From: Desulfacinum hydrothermale DSM 13146
Lineage (GTDB): Bacteria > Desulfobacterota > Syntrophobacteria > Syntrophobacterales > DSM-9756
Length of the DNA stretch: 64,000 nucleotides
Direction of reading: 5' to 3'
NCBI RefSeq assembly: GCF_900176285.1
Contig: NZ_FWXF01000003.1
Span: 126,501 to 190,500 of the forward strand
Position numbers and translations under genes: made by a program. Of this stretch, positions 1 through 9,893 are shown one piece after another (within the stretch, counting starts at the first letter, position 1; every line of letters begins with the position of its first letter). The notes below the pieces were generated by a model. The model was not told the DNA's origin. It was given only the letters and a program-made list of their open reading frames with translations, and made no database searches.

Positions 1-1134
1 GCTTCGGGCGGCTTCCGCCGCGCGCATGGCCAGGTTTCGAACCTCGTCCGCCACCACGGCGAACCCCGCTCCCGCTTCGCCGGCCCTGGCGGCCTCGACC
101 GCCGCATTGAGTGCCAGCAGGTTGGTCTGAAAGGCGATCTCATCGATGGTCTTGATGATTTTCTGCGTCTCCTGACTGGCGCTGGAAATGGCCTCGATGG
201 CCCGGGTCAGTTCCTCAATGGCTTCCTTGGCCTCGCGAATGTCTTGATCGGACTCGCGCACAATGGACTTGGCCTGGTTGGCGTTGTCCGCGTTCTGACG
301 CGTCATGGAAGACGTTTCTTCCAGCGCGGAGGACGTCTCCTCAATGGAGGCCGCCTGTTCCGACGCACCTTCCGCAAGGGACTGCCCCGCCGCCGAAACT
401 TGAGCTGCGGCCGCCGCCACCTGCTCGGAGCCGGTGTTCAGGCCGTCCGCCACCGTGTGGATGGGCTTGGTGATGGATCGGGAAACCAGCCAAGTGCCGA
501 TCAGTGCCAACGCAGCCAAGGCCGCCAGGAACAACAGCATTGTGAGACGCATGGCATTGGCCTGGGCTTTCACATCATCCACGTAGATGCCGGATCCCAC
601 AATCCAGCCCCAAGGCTGAAAGAGTTTGACGTAGGACACCTTGGGCACCGGTTTGTCGGAACCGGGCTTGGGCCACATGTAATCCACAAACCCCGCGCCC
701 TTTTCCCGGCAGACTTTGACAAACTCCACGAAGAGGAGCTTGTTGTTCGGATCTTTGAAGCCGCTCAGGTCCTTGCCGTTCAAAGCGGGCTTGATGGGAT
801 GCATGACCATGGCGGGGGCCATGTCGTTGACCCAAAAATAATTTTTGCCTTCGTACCGCATGGCCGCGATCTGTTCCAGGGCGGCTTTCTTTGCAGCCTC
901 TTCGCTGAGCTTCCCGGATTGGGCGGCTGCGTGGTATTTTTCAAACATGGAATAGGCCACTTCCACCGCGTGCCGGGTGGCAATCTTTTTTTCCGCCATC
1001 ATGACGGATTCCATCTTCCAGGCCGCCCAGGTGAGCGCCACGGCGATGGCCACCACACTCCACAAGCCCACGAAAAGAATCTTCGTGCGCAGTTTGAAAC
1101 GTCTTCCGCCCTGCCTTCCGTCCTTGACACTCAT
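1..1134 (-). CDS. Methyl-accepting chemotaxis protein, Cache type (C-terminus beyond window)
   Basis: Membrane chemoreceptor that passes a periplasmic ligand signal to CheA/CheW. 378 codons are visible and the frame is still open at base 1. After a basic N-terminus, membrane helix 1 lies at about residues 19-39. A single-Cache sensor follows (about 45-185, with the motif KNYFWVND and a GWIVGSGIY end), then helix 2 (about 193-214) and the start of the HAMP/signalling coiled coil. The methyl-accepting hairpin contains [20 protein letters not shown], the family signature. The ATG at 1134 has a GGGAGGG ribosome site about 8 bases upstream. Monocistronic as far as seen, with a sigma-28-like promoter upstream. 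The same signalling half, lacking its sensor, recurs at 19764-20717. The family is certain; the ligand is unknown. Confidence 0.95.
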   Translation of the reverse strand, partial: MSVKDGRQGGRRFKLRTKILFVGLWSVVAIAVALTWAAWKMESVMMAEKKIATRHAVEVAYSMFEKYHAAAQSGKLSEEAAKKAALEQIAAMRYEGKNYFWVNDMAPAMVMHPIKPALNGKDLSGFKDPNNKLLFVEFVKVCREKGAGFVDYMWPKPGSDKPVPKVSYVKLFQPWGWIVGSGIYVDDVKAQANAMRLTMLLFLAALAALALIGTWLVSRSITKPIHTVADGLNTGSEQVAAAAAQVSAAGQSLAEGASEQAASIEETSSALEETSSMTRQNADNANQAKSIVRESDQDIREAKEAIEELTRAIEAISSASQETQKIIKTIDEIAFQTNLLALNAAVEAARAGEAGAGFAVVADEVRNLAMRAAEAARS

Positions 1135-1178
1135 GATGCTACCCTCCCTTTATAGGTCTAGATCACCTTTCAACTCTT

Positions 1179-1206
1179 GGGTCGGCAGGCGCGAAACAAA
1201 TCTTGA
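1179..1206 (-). promoter_or_regulatory. Possible sigma-28 (FliA) promoter for the chemoreceptor
   Basis: Read on the minus strand, TCAAGATT is followed 12 bases later by GCCGACCC. The FliA consensus is TAAAGTTT-N11-GCCGATAA, so 6 of 8 and 5 of 8 bases match with a spacer one base too long. It lies about 45 bases before the start codon of a chemoreceptor, the class of gene FliA usually controls. Confidence 0.35.
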
Positions 1207-1306
1207 GCACAAAAGTAGGAATTTGTGAAATTTCTAGGAGACCGGAACGGTTCCCCACACCACGACACCGCCGGCAGGGATCACACGACCCTTCTACCGC
1301 CCCTGA

Positions 1307-2185
1307 TCAATGGCCCCCAGCCAACGCGATGGCAGCCGCTCCCGCAACCATGGCACCGGCCCCCGCAAACCGCCAACGGAGATGTTCTTCCCGGAAAAGA
1401 AGAGCGCCATAGACCAGTCCGAAAAGAACACTCAGGCGCTTCAGGGCGATCATATAAGAGGCCTGCGTCAGGGAGATGGCCCACACATGGCACAGCACGT
1501 GGCAATAGTAGAAAAGGCCCACCAAGACCCCTTTCGTCACGGCGTTTCGGGAAACGAGCAAACGTCTGTCCACGCTCTTCGTGGCAAACGCCCACACGAG
1601 GAGAAGAAAGTTTTGAAGTGGAAAGAAAAACATGCCGAAGAAGAAAGGTGAGGAATGAAGGATCGCCTTCTTTCCCACAACGGCGGAGAAACTGTAGATG
1701 CAGGCCACTGAGATCATGAGAAGGGTGCCCCGTTCCCTTCGGACTGCGGCCAAGGGCCCCAGCAGGCCCCGGCGGATGGAAGGGGCGTTCAGCAGATACC
1801 CGCCCCCGACCACGGCCAGCATTCCGCCCACGGCCACCGGGGAAGGCACCTCCCCCAGGACCAGAAAACCGGTCACGATCATGAAGACCGGCGTAAGAGA
1901 CAAAAAGGGAAGGGTCAAGGAGAGAGGGGACTGTCGGATGGCCGCCATGTACAGGTAGAAGGCGACGCAGTTGAGCGGGATGGAAGCGGCAAAGCTCCAC
2001 CAAAAGACGGTGTCCAACGGAGGCACCGTCACGAAGGGCAGCGTTCCCAGAAAGAGCGGAAGACTGTAAGCCAAGGGGAAAACGGCCATTTCCATGGCGC
2101 TGCGGCGGCCAAAGAACTTCTTGGTCCAGGCATCCGTGGAGGCCGACGCGGCCGCCGTGAGAAGAGAAAGAACCACCCACTTCAT
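1307..2185 (-). CDS. EamA/DMT-superfamily transporter
   Basis: Inner-membrane permease of the drug/metabolite transporter family; the substrate cannot be told from the sequence. The 292 residues hold about ten hydrophobic helices arranged as two EamA repeats (about 1-138 and 150-290). Each repeat ends in the typical small, glycine/alanine-rich last helix (VGGMLAVVGGGYLL and GAGAMVAGAAAIALAGG). A second-repeat LxRLSVLFG stretch and FREE (substrate-path helix end) are also family-like. The ATG has GGAGG eight bases upstream. It is divergent from the EAL-HDOD gene with about 57 bases between, so the two may share a regulatory gap. No frameshift seen. Confidence 0.85.
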   Translation of the reverse strand: MKWVVLSLLTAAASASTDAWTKKFFGRRSAMEMAVFPLAYSLPLFLGTLPFVTVPPLDTVFWWSFAASIPLNCVAFYLYMAAIRQSPLSLTLPFLSLTPVFMIVTGFLVLGEVPSPVAVGGMLAVVGGGYLLNAPSIRRGLLGPLAAVRRERGTLLMISVACIYSFSAVVGKKAILHSSPFFFGMFFFPLQNFLLLVWAFATKSVDRRLLVSRNAVTKGVLVGLFYYCHVLCHVWAISLTQASYMIALKRLSVLFGLVYGALLFREEHLRWRFAGAGAMVAGAAAIALAGGH

Positions 2186-2242
2186 GGGAACGCCTCCGGT
2201 GCAAGGGTAGCGAATCGTTTACGCACGCCACGTCACGAGCGG

Positions 2243-3550
2243 ATGACTATGCGGAACAAAGCCTCAGAGCCCTCTTCCCGACCGAACTCCCGGGATCCCC
2301 AACATTCCGCACCCCACGATCTCCCCGGAGAGAACACCTTCATCGCCCGCCAGCCCATTTTGGACCGGAAGCTTCGGGTTTTCGGCTACGAAATCCTCTT
2401 CAGGGCCAACCCAGACGATCCGGAAAGTCACATCGTGGACGGCGACAGCGCGACTCTATCCGTCATCCAAAACCTCCTGATGCTCAGCGGCACCGATTCC
2501 TTCACCGGCGGGGCCAAGGCCTTTGTCAACTTCACACAAAACCTGCTGCTCCAGGAAGCGCCTTTTTATCTTCCGAGGGAATGGGCGGTGATCGAAATCC
2601 TGGAAAGCGTGGAGCCGCTCCCGGAAGTGGTGGAGGCCTGTCGTCGTCTCAAGCAGGAAGGCTATACCCTGGCTCTGGACGACTTTGTCTTGGACAACGT
2701 GCAGCACCTTCCCCTGTTGCCCTTGACGGACATCCTGAAGGTGGACGTGCGCCTCACCGCTCCGGAAGAACGTCGGCACATCATAAAAAGGTTCGGAGAC
2801 CGTGTGGGGCGCTTTCTGGCGGAAAAGACGGAAACCCGCCAGGAGTTTCAGGAGGCCCTGGAGGCGGGATTTTCTCTCTTTCAGGGGTATTTCTTCAGTC
2901 GACCGGTCATCATCGCCCGCAAGGACATCCCCGTCTATAAGGTCAACGCCCTGCGCCTCATCCAGCAGCTCAACCGTCCCGACCTGGACATGGACGCTCT
3001 CGAAAAGGTCATCAAGCAGGACCCGGCCCTGGTCTACAAGCTGCTGCGCTATGTCAACTCCGCCTTCTTCGCCTTCCGGCACAAGGTGGGCTCGGTACGC
3101 CACGCGGTGGCGTTGCTGGGAGAAAGGGAACTTCGCAAGTGGGCCACGCTTTCCGTCTATACCCGCCTGACCACCAAAGACCCCCAAGAGCTGCTGCGCC
3201 TTTCCCTTGTGAGGGCCCGGTTCTTGGAACTGCTGGCACCTTTGGTGGGTATGGCCAAGGAGGCGGATCAGCTCTTTCTCATGGGCATCTTTTCGGTGGT
3301 GGACACCCTGTTGGGACGGCCCATGGCGGAAGCCCTGGAAGACGTGCCCTTGGAGGATGAAATCAAGGATGCGCTGCTGGGAACCCTCAATCGCTACCGG
3401 GTTCTCTACGAGGTCGTCCTAGGATATGAAAAGGCCCACTGGGAAGCCGTCAGCCGCATCTGCAGCGGCCTCAAGATCGAGCCGGGAGTCCTCACGTCCC
3501 GCTACCTGGAAGCCATCGACTGGACCGAACAGGTCCACCGCCTTCGGTGA
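2243..3550 (+). CDS. EAL-HDOD signalling protein (YuxH-like)
   Basis: 435-residue cytoplasmic signalling protein. After a 30-residue polar leader comes an EAL-like domain (about 33-215; start FIARQPILDRKLRVFGYEIL) and then an HDOD domain (about 225-420). The EAL part looks degenerate: the signature is EILE rather than EAL/EVL, although the ALDDF metal-site motif is kept. In this fold class the EAL part is often non-catalytic, so c-di-GMP cleavage should not be assumed. HDOD domains lack the HD metal residues and act as adaptors in motility, stress or signalling. The gene faces the GAF gene tail to tail, with a 6-bp GCCTAT/ATAGGC hairpin in the junction. The start could also be the second ATG two codons later. 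Confidence 0.85.
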   Translation: MTMRNKASEPSSRPNSRDPQHSAPHDLPGENTFIARQPILDRKLRVFGYEILFRANPDDPESHIVDGDSATLSVIQNLLMLSGTDSFTGGAKAFVNFTQNLLLQEAPFYLPREWAVIEILESVEPLPEVVEACRRLKQEGYTLALDDFVLDNVQHLPLLPLTDILKVDVRLTAPEERRHIIKRFGDRVGRFLAEKTETRQEFQEALEAGFSLFQGYFFSRPVIIARKDIPVYKVNALRLIQQLNRPDLDMDALEKVIKQDPALVYKLLRYVNSAFFAFRHKVGSVRHAVALLGERELRKWATLSVYTRLTTKDPQELLRLSLVRARFLELLAPLVGMAKEADQLFLMGIFSVVDTLLGRPMAEALEDVPLEDEIKDALLGTLNRYRVLYEVVLGYEKAHWEAVSRICSGLKIEPGVLTSRYLEAIDWTEQVHRLR

Positions 3551-3556
3551 CCCTGC

Positions 3557-4396
3557 CTATTCGGGGCGATAGGCACAATACTCCATCCAGTTTTGCACTT
3601 CGGACAGGAGCGAGCGGTACTTTTCCTTTCCCTTGCTGTACATGATGGCGTTTTCGATGGCGATCCCGCACTGCTCCGCCACGGCCATGGCATATTCCAC
3701 TTCGTACTTGTGGAAACGCCGCTTCTTTTCCGTGAAGATCCGCATGCTGCCGATCACCCGGTCGCGGATGACGATGGGCACCGCCAGGATGGACCCGATC
3801 CCTTCCAGAACAGCTTCGGTCGGATACTGAACCCGCGGGTCGTTTTGAACGTCGTAGATCTGAACGGGTGTTCCCGAAGTGGTTTCCGCGATGCTCTTTG
3901 CCGCATCCACGGGGCCTTTTTCCAGGTACTTCTCGCTGAGCCCATAGGCGGCGGCCTGGTCGAGACGGGATTTGTCCTTGTCGAGCAAAAGAAGCGTGCA
4001 GCCCTTGGCCTGAAAGATCTTGGTCACCTCCTCCACGATCACCTGGAGCACCTTTCGGTATTCCAGGGTGGAAGTGACCGTCCGGCTGATGTTCATGAAC
4101 CCCTGTAAATAAGGGTTTTTGAAAAGCCGGAGCATGCCCACGCTTTCCTCGTCGATGTCCCCGGCCACAAAGGCCTGACGTTGAAAGCATTCCAGGCTGA
4201 GCGCGGTGAAAGGACACGCTTCCAAATCCGATACGTCCTGCACGTTCAGAGGGCAGCAGCCGTTCTCTTGCACTTTCTTGGCCAGGCGATCCACCACCAT
4301 TTCGGCCACTTGCGGCTCGGCCAGGCTGTCCAAAAGACCTTGCAGGACCAGGGTCAACGCCTTCTGCACCTGCGCCTTGTTCTTTTGCTCTTCCAT
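3557..4396 (-). CDS. GAF-domain sensor protein
   Basis: 279-residue soluble protein with a helical N-terminus carrying a few cysteines (NGCCPLN, EACPF), then a GAF domain at about residues 110-265. The GAF domain spans the ISRTVTSTLEYRKVLQVIVEE helix region through LAVPIVIRDRVIGSMRIF to a final helix. GAF domains bind small ligands or haem or serve as dimerisation sensors; there is no output domain, so it probably works through a partner. The ATG at 4396 has AAGGA six bases upstream; an in-frame ATG at 4444 with GAGG is an alternative. It follows nuoN by about 125 bases in the same direction and may be co-transcribed, but nothing links it to complex I. Confidence 0.8.
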   Translation of the reverse strand: MEEQKNKAQVQKALTLVLQGLLDSLAEPQVAEMVVDRLAKKVQENGCCPLNVQDVSDLEACPFTALSLECFQRQAFVAGDIDEESVGMLRLFKNPYLQGFMNISRTVTSTLEYRKVLQVIVEEVTKIFQAKGCTLLLLDKDKSRLDQAAAYGLSEKYLEKGPVDAAKSIAETTSGTPVQIYDVQNDPRVQYPTEAVLEGIGSILAVPIVIRDRVIGSMRIFTEKKRRFHKYEVEYAMAVAEQCGIAIENAIMYSKGKEKYRSLLSEVQNWMEYCAYRPE

Positions 4397-4521
4397 AGTC
4401 CATCCTTTGTAAGAAAGTGGAGTGAGGCGTCCAGGGTCACCCATCACCCGTTCCTCACGCTGGCTCTTCACCTCCGTCGTCCCGGTCTGCCGGAAGAAAG
4501 AATCATGCCGCGCGACCGCCG

Positions 4522-5985
4522 TCAGCCCAGCACCAGAGCGGCATGCCGTGCCATCTGCCAAAAGTGCTGGGGCAGCACCCCCACTGCCAGGGTGAGCAGG
4601 CCGGCCAGGATCAGGGCCGCCCGCTCCCCTCCCGATAGCTCGATCACCTCCATGGAGCCGGCCTCAGCGGTCTGCGGCCTTCTATAGATGGCGATCACCA
4701 CCCGTAAGTAGTAGTAGGCGGCAACCACCGAATTGATGACGGCCACGATCACAAGCCATGTATAACCCGCTTCCACGGCCGCCGAAAAGACCAGCAATTT
4801 TCCCAGAAAGCCGGCGGTGGGCGGGATGCCCGCCAGGGAGAAGACAAAGAGCGCCATGGCCGCCCCCAGGAAAGGAGACCGAAAGCCCAGCCCTTCAAAG
4901 TCCACCAAGGCCTCCCCAGCCACTCCCTTCCTCTGACCCACCACCATCACACCAAAGGCGCCCACATTCATCACGGTGTAGGCCAGAAGATAGACCAGCA
5001 GGGCCGTCACGCCCGACTGGGACCCGGCCACCACCGCCACCAGCAGGTATCCCGCATGGGCGATGCTCGAAAAGGCGAGCATCCGTTTGACACTTGGCTG
5101 GTTCAGCGCCATCACGTTTCCCACCGTCATGGTCACGGCCGCCAGGATCCACAGGGCCGTGTTCCAATGGGGCGCCACAGCCGGGATCGCCTCCCAGAAG
5201 GTGCGCACCAAGGCCGCCAGCACCGCCGCTTTCACCCCCACGGCCATGTAGGCGGTGACGGGCGTGGGTGCGCCCTCGTACACATCCGGGGTCCAGAGGT
5301 GAAACGGGACCAGGGCCAGTTTGAAAGCAAATCCCACCAGCACCAGGGCCGTCCCCAGAAGGAGATAGGTGTTGAAGACCGGCCCGCCGGTACCCAGATA
5401 AGCAGTCAGGCCCGTCATGGTCAGAGACCCCGTGGCGCCGTAGAGGAAGGTGAGGCCGTAGAGGAAGAACCCCGAGGCGAAGCCGCCCAGAAGCACATAC
5501 TTCAAGGCGGCCTCGTTGGCCCGCCGTTCGTGACGTGGGAGCCCCACCAGCACGTAAATGCTGATGGAAAGGATTTCCAGGCCCAGGAAAACCATGATGA
5601 AGTGCACCGCCTGGGCCATCAGGATCATGCCCGTGGCGGCAAAAAGGACCAGGGCGTGGTATTCTCCCGTTTCGGCTCCCTCCCGGCGTTGGAAGTCCAA
5701 AGACAATAGGAGCACCAGGAGCGCCCCCGCCAGGATCACCGACGTTACGAAGAGCGCATAGCGGTCCCACACCACCATCTGCGAAAAGAGGGCTTCCCCC
5801 GTGGTCCGGCTCTGCCATGCCGCAAACCAAGCCGCCACCGTCCCGGCGACGGCCACGCTTCCCAAACGCCCTTTGCGCCCCAGCGGAGAAAAAGCGTCCA
5901 GGAGCAGGATCAGAACTCCCGTGGCGAAGAGAACAAGGACCGCCAGAAGGCCGCTGCACTGGTATAGGGCTTCCACCACCGACAT
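4522..5985 (-). CDS. nuoN: NADH-quinone oxidoreductase subunit N
   Basis: 487-residue antiporter-like membrane subunit of complex I, forming one of three proton channels in the membrane arm. It has about 14 transmembrane helices and the Mrp-antiporter core: KYVLLGGFASGFFLYG with the helix-7 region, LALVPFHLWTPDVYEGAP with the conserved lysine and proline break, and LAFSSIAHAGY. Length is typical (about 480). It is the last nuo gene, starting 10 bases after nuoM ends. No missing segments seen. Confidence 0.97.
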   Translation of the reverse strand: MSVVEALYQCSGLLAVLVLFATGVLILLLDAFSPLGRKGRLGSVAVAGTVAAWFAAWQSRTTGEALFSQMVVWDRYALFVTSVILAGALLVLLLSLDFQRREGAETGEYHALVLFAATGMILMAQAVHFIMVFLGLEILSISIYVLVGLPRHERRANEAALKYVLLGGFASGFFLYGLTFLYGATGSLTMTGLTAYLGTGGPVFNTYLLLGTALVLVGFAFKLALVPFHLWTPDVYEGAPTPVTAYMAVGVKAAVLAALVRTFWEAIPAVAPHWNTALWILAAVTMTVGNVMALNQPSVKRMLAFSSIAHAGYLLVAVVAGSQSGVTALLVYLLAYTVMNVGAFGVMVVGQRKGVAGEALVDFEGLGFRSPFLGAAMALFVFSLAGIPPTAGFLGKLLVFSAAVEAGYTWLVIVAVINSVVAAYYYLRVVIAIYRRPQTAEAGSMEVIELSGGERAALILAGLLTLAVGVLPQHFWQMARHAALVLG

Positions 5986-5995
5986 GGACGTCGCC

Positions 5996-7564
5996 TCACT
6001 TTCGATCCGCCAGGTACCAGGAAACGAGACATTCCGGGTTCCACGTGCTGTTCAGGTGGGCTGTGTGCTGCACCCGTTGCACCCGCGCGAGAACCCGGCC
6101 CACGGCAGGTTCCGACTTTTTCAAAAAGGGAGTGGGCGCCACGCCGATCCACACCATGCAGGCCACCACCGGGACGAGCAGGGCCACCTCCCGAGGGACC
6201 AAATCCGCCATGAGACGGTTTTCATCGCTTTGCACCTGCCCGAAAAAGACCCGCTGGACCATCCACAGCATGTACCAGGCGGCCAAGATGACCCCCGTGG
6301 CACCCACCGCAGCCCACAGCGGCTTGACTTTGAAGGTGCCCAAAAGGATGAGGAACTCCCCCACAAACCCGTTCAAGCCCGGCAGCCCGATGGAGGCCAA
6401 CGTGGCGATCATGAAAAAGACGGCCAGCCGGGGCACGGGGGTGGACAGGCCCCCAAAGTCGGCGATCATCCGAGTATGGCGCCGCTCGTAGATCATTCCC
6501 ACCAGCAGAAACAAGGCCCCGGTGCTCAGCCCGTGGTTGATCATCTGGATGAGGCTTCCCTGAAGGCCCTGAAGGGTGAAGGTGAAGAGCCCCAGCATGA
6601 CGAAGCCCAGATGACTCACACTGGAATAGGCGATGAGGCGCTTGAGATCCTTCTGCACCAGGCACATGAAAGCGCCGTAGACGATCCCGGCCAGGGCCAG
6701 CACCACCATGAGCGGGGCAAAAAAGATAGAGGCTTCCGGAAAGAGGGACAGGTTGAAGCGCAGAAAGCCGTAGGTGCCCATCTTCAAGAGCACGGCGGCC
6801 AACACCACGCTTCCCACTGTGGGCGCTTCGGTGTGGGCGTCCGGAAGCCAGGTGTGGAAGGGAAACATGGGCACCTTGATGGCGAAGGCGATCCCGAAGG
6901 CGGCGAAGAGCCACAGCTGGAGTCGGAAAGGAAGGCGCAGCGCCATGAAGTCCATCAGGTCGAAGGAATAGGTTCCCGTTGTCTTGGCCTGGTAAAAGTA
7001 GAGCACCAGGATGCCGACCAGCATGAAGACGGATCCGGCCATGGTGTAAAGGAAGAACTTGACCGCCGCATAGACCCGCCGGGCCGGATGGCCCCAGACC
7101 AGGATGAGCAAGGCCATGGGGATGAGCATGACCTCCCAAAAGAGGTAGAAAAGGACCAGATCCAGGGCCAGGAAGACCCCCAGCATGCCCGTTTGCAGGA
7201 GCAGCAAGCAAACCAGAAACTCTTTCACGTGTTCCTGGATGTCCCGCCAGCAGGCCAGGACGCAGATGGGCCCCAAGAAGGCCGTGAGCGCCACGAGCAA
7301 CAAACTGATGCCGTCCACTCCCAGATGATAGGAAATGCCCAAGGCCGGAACCCACGGAGCCCATTCCTCGTACTGCATCCCCGTGCGAGTCGGGTCAAAG
7401 CCTCCGTAGACGATCAAGGCGAAGACGAAGACGGCCGCCATGGCCAGCAGGGTCACCCAGCGCTGGAGCGTCGGGTTTTCCCGGTCCACGAAGACCAGGA
7501 TCGCCGCGCCCAGGAGCGGCGTGAACACCATGGCCGTCAGAATGGGAAAGAAGACGTTGTCCAT
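5996..7564 (-). CDS. nuoM: NADH-quinone oxidoreductase subunit M
   Basis: 522-residue antiporter-like subunit of the complex I membrane arm, with about 14 helices. Clear marks are GVDGISLLLVALTAFLGPI (helix 4-5 region), the conserved charged helix WEVMLIPMALLILVWG, KVPMFPFHTWLPDAHTEAP with the pumping-path lysine, and RLIAYSSVSHLGFVMLG. The order nuoL-M-N is the canonical end of nuo operons. It starts about 46 bases after nuoL. Confidence 0.97.
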   Translation of the reverse strand: MDNVFFPILTAMVFTPLLGAAILVFVDRENPTLQRWVTLLAMAAVFVFALIVYGGFDPTRTGMQYEEWAPWVPALGISYHLGVDGISLLLVALTAFLGPICVLACWRDIQEHVKEFLVCLLLLQTGMLGVFLALDLVLFYLFWEVMLIPMALLILVWGHPARRVYAAVKFFLYTMAGSVFMLVGILVLYFYQAKTTGTYSFDLMDFMALRLPFRLQLWLFAAFGIAFAIKVPMFPFHTWLPDAHTEAPTVGSVVLAAVLLKMGTYGFLRFNLSLFPEASIFFAPLMVVLALAGIVYGAFMCLVQKDLKRLIAYSSVSHLGFVMLGLFTFTLQGLQGSLIQMINHGLSTGALFLLVGMIYERRHTRMIADFGGLSTPVPRLAVFFMIATLASIGLPGLNGFVGEFLILLGTFKVKPLWAAVGATGVILAAWYMLWMVQRVFFGQVQSDENRLMADLVPREVALLVPVVACMVWIGVAPTPFLKKSEPAVGRVLARVQRVQHTAHLNSTWNPECLVSWYLADRK

Positions 7565-7610
7565 AACCTCATCCCTTGTACTTGGCCCGCAACGCCCTTG
7601 CAGGGGCCGT

Positions 7611-9536
7611 CTAAACGGCCAGGGCCGCCAGAATCAGCAGACATGCTCCCGCCAGGATCGACAGGGCGTAGTGCTGGACCAGTCCCGTCTGGATGCGGCG
7701 AAGATGCGTTCCGGCGTGGCGGAAGAAGGCGCCGGCCCCGTCCACCACGGCGTCGATCGCCGCCCGGTCCACCCACTCGTGGACGGTTTCCGCCAGGCGC
7801 TTCAGCAGCTCCACCACAACGGCCTGATACAACTCGTCCACATAGTACTTGTTCAGAAGCCACCGGTAGGCCCGAGAGAATCTGGCCGCCACCCTTTCCG
7901 GCCGCGTCGGGTCGGCCACATACCAGCGGTAGGCCAACCCGATGCCCGCCAGGGCCACCACCACGGAAAGAGCCATGAAGACCCCTTCTGTCCAAAGGGA
8001 CGCGTGGGACCCATGGGCGGTCCCCTCGGTCAGGAGGCCTTCCGCGTCCTCAAAGACGGGAGCAAGGAAACGGCCCAAACGCTTCCCGTTTTCCAGCATC
8101 GGCACCTGCACCCAGCCGCCCACCAGGGACAGCACGGCCAAAACCATGAGCGGGACCGCCATGCTGAGCGGTGCTTCGTGGACGTGGTGGGCCGACTCAG
8201 GATCCACGTGGCTTTCGCCCAAGAAGGTCCGAAACACCAGCCGGAACATGTAGAACGCCGTGAGAGCCGCACCGCCAAGCGCCAGAACGTAAAGGACGCC
8301 GTGGCCCGTCACCAACGTTTCAAAGAGGATCTCGTCTTTGCTGAAAAAACCGGCGAAGGGGACGATCCCCGAGATGGCCAGGGACGCGGCAAGAAAGGTC
8401 CAGAAGGTCACCGGCAGCTGCCGACGCAGCCCGCCCATGCGACGGATGTCCTGCTCTCCGCCCAACGCATGGATCACGCTGCCCGCACCGAGAAAGAGAA
8501 GCGCCTTGAAAAAGGCGTGGGTCATCAGGTGAAAGATCCCCGCCACATAGGCCCCCACGCCGCAGCCCAGGAACATGTAGCCCAGCTGACTCACCGTGGA
8601 ATAGGCCAGCACCCGCTTGATGTCGTTTTGCACGAGCCCGATGGTGGCGGCGAAGACGGCCGTGGCGCAGCCGACCGCGGCCACCACCCCCATGGAAAGC
8701 GGGGCCAGGGCGTACAGCACCGAACAGCGGGCCACCATGTACACTCCGGCGGTCACCATGGTGGCCGCGTGGATGAGGGCGGAAACCGGCGTGGGGCCTT
8801 CCATGGCGTCAGGAAGCCACACGTAGAGAGGCAATTGGGCCGATTTGCCCACGGCCCCCACGAAGAGGAGCAGCGTGATGGCGGTCACGACCCCATCGCC
8901 GGGCTGGAACCGCAGCAGGGCCGCGTGGAAGATCTCCCGGAAATCCAGGGTTCCGAAGGTCCAGAACGTGAGAAAGATGGCCAGAAGAAAGCCGAAATCG
9001 CCGATGCGGTTCACGATGAAGGCCTTTTTACCGGCATCGGACGCGGATTGTTTCTCGTACCAGAAGCCGATGAGCAGATAGGAGCAAAGGCCCACCCCTT
9101 CCCAGCCCACGAACAGGACCAACAGGTTGCCGGCCAGAACCAGGATGAGCATGGCGCAGGCAAACAGGTTGAGATAGGCGAAGTATCGGGCGTAGCCGGG
9201 GTCGTCGTGCATGTAGCCCGTGGAATAGATGTGGATGAGAAAGCCCACCCCCGTCACCACCAACACCATCACCATGGTCAGGGGATCCAGTAGAAAGGAG
9301 GCGTTCACCGAGAAATCGCCCACCGCCATCCAGGTGTAGTAGACCGGCTCCCAGACCCGCTGATCGGGGCTGTGGCGCAGGAGCAACCAGAAGAGTCCAA
9401 GGGCCGTGGCAAAGGCCAGTGCCATGGCCCCACAGGCCACCATCCCCACCTGTTTTCTGGACAGCCGCCGTCCCCACAGGCCGTTGAGGACGAACCCGGC
9501 AAAGGGGAATGCTGGAATGAGCCACGCACTGTCCAT
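7611..9536 (-). CDS. nuoL: NADH-quinone oxidoreductase subunit L
   Basis: 641-residue distal antiporter-like subunit. Besides the 14-helix core it carries the C-terminal extension with the long lateral amphipathic helix expected of NuoL (about residues 500-620) that runs along the membrane arm. Motifs: VGWEGVGLCSYLLIGFW with the key glutamate, KSAQLPLYVWLPDAMEGPTPVSALIHAATMV, and RVLAYSTVSQLGYM. Start ATG at 9536 gives MDSAWLIPAFPFAGF. About 39 bases separate it from nuoK. Confidence 0.97.
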   Translation of the reverse strand: MDSAWLIPAFPFAGFVLNGLWGRRLSRKQVGMVACGAMALAFATALGLFWLLLRHSPDQRVWEPVYYTWMAVGDFSVNASFLLDPLTMVMVLVVTGVGFLIHIYSTGYMHDDPGYARYFAYLNLFACAMLILVLAGNLLVLFVGWEGVGLCSYLLIGFWYEKQSASDAGKKAFIVNRIGDFGFLLAIFLTFWTFGTLDFREIFHAALLRFQPGDGVVTAITLLLFVGAVGKSAQLPLYVWLPDAMEGPTPVSALIHAATMVTAGVYMVARCSVLYALAPLSMGVVAAVGCATAVFAATIGLVQNDIKRVLAYSTVSQLGYMFLGCGVGAYVAGIFHLMTHAFFKALLFLGAGSVIHALGGEQDIRRMGGLRRQLPVTFWTFLAASLAISGIVPFAGFFSKDEILFETLVTGHGVLYVLALGGAALTAFYMFRLVFRTFLGESHVDPESAHHVHEAPLSMAVPLMVLAVLSLVGGWVQVPMLENGKRLGRFLAPVFEDAEGLLTEGTAHGSHASLWTEGVFMALSVVVALAGIGLAYRWYVADPTRPERVAARFSRAYRWLLNKYYVDELYQAVVVELLKRLAETVHEWVDRAAIDAVVDGAGAFFRHAGTHLRRIQTGLVQHYALSILAGACLLILAALAV

Positions 9537-9575
9537 GTCTTCGCTCCTTGGTCGCTTGTCCGTTCCGGGGAGGAT

Positions 9576-9878
9576 CTATCCTTTCAGCATTCGAATCTCA
9601 TCCACGTGGATCGTCTTCCAATTGCGATACAGGGTCACGATAATGGCCAGGCCCACGGTCACTTCCGCCGCCGCCACCACCATGACGAAAAAGACGAAGA
9701 TCTGACCGCTCAAGTTCTGCAGCTCCCGGGAAAAGGCCACAAAACTGAGGTTGGCGGCATTGAGCATCAGCTCGATGCACATGAGGATCACGATGGCGTT
9801 TCGTCGAACCAGAACGCCCGTTACGCCGATCACAAACAACAGGGCACTCACCACCAGATAGCCATGAAGCGGCACCAT
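9576..9878 (-). CDS. nuoK: NADH-quinone oxidoreductase subunit K
   Basis: 100-residue three-helix subunit of the complex I membrane arm. It keeps the two intramembrane glutamates needed for proton transfer: one in the ELMLNAANL segment (about residue 37) and one in the [13 protein letters not shown] segment (about residue 71). Length is exactly typical. It sits 15 bases after nuoJ, as in most nuo operons. Confidence 0.97.
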   Translation of the reverse strand: MVPLHGYLVVSALLFVIGVTGVLVRRNAIVILMCIELMLNAANLSFVAFSRELQNLSGQIFVFFVMVVAAAEVTVGLAIIVTLYRNWKTIHVDEIRMLKG

Positions 9879-9893
9879 CTTCCCGCCTTTCTT

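Noticed and set aside
5801-7978. 725-codon open frame opposite nuoM/nuoN
   Set aside because: Histidine/glutamine-rich shadow of the membrane subunits; no plausible protein features.
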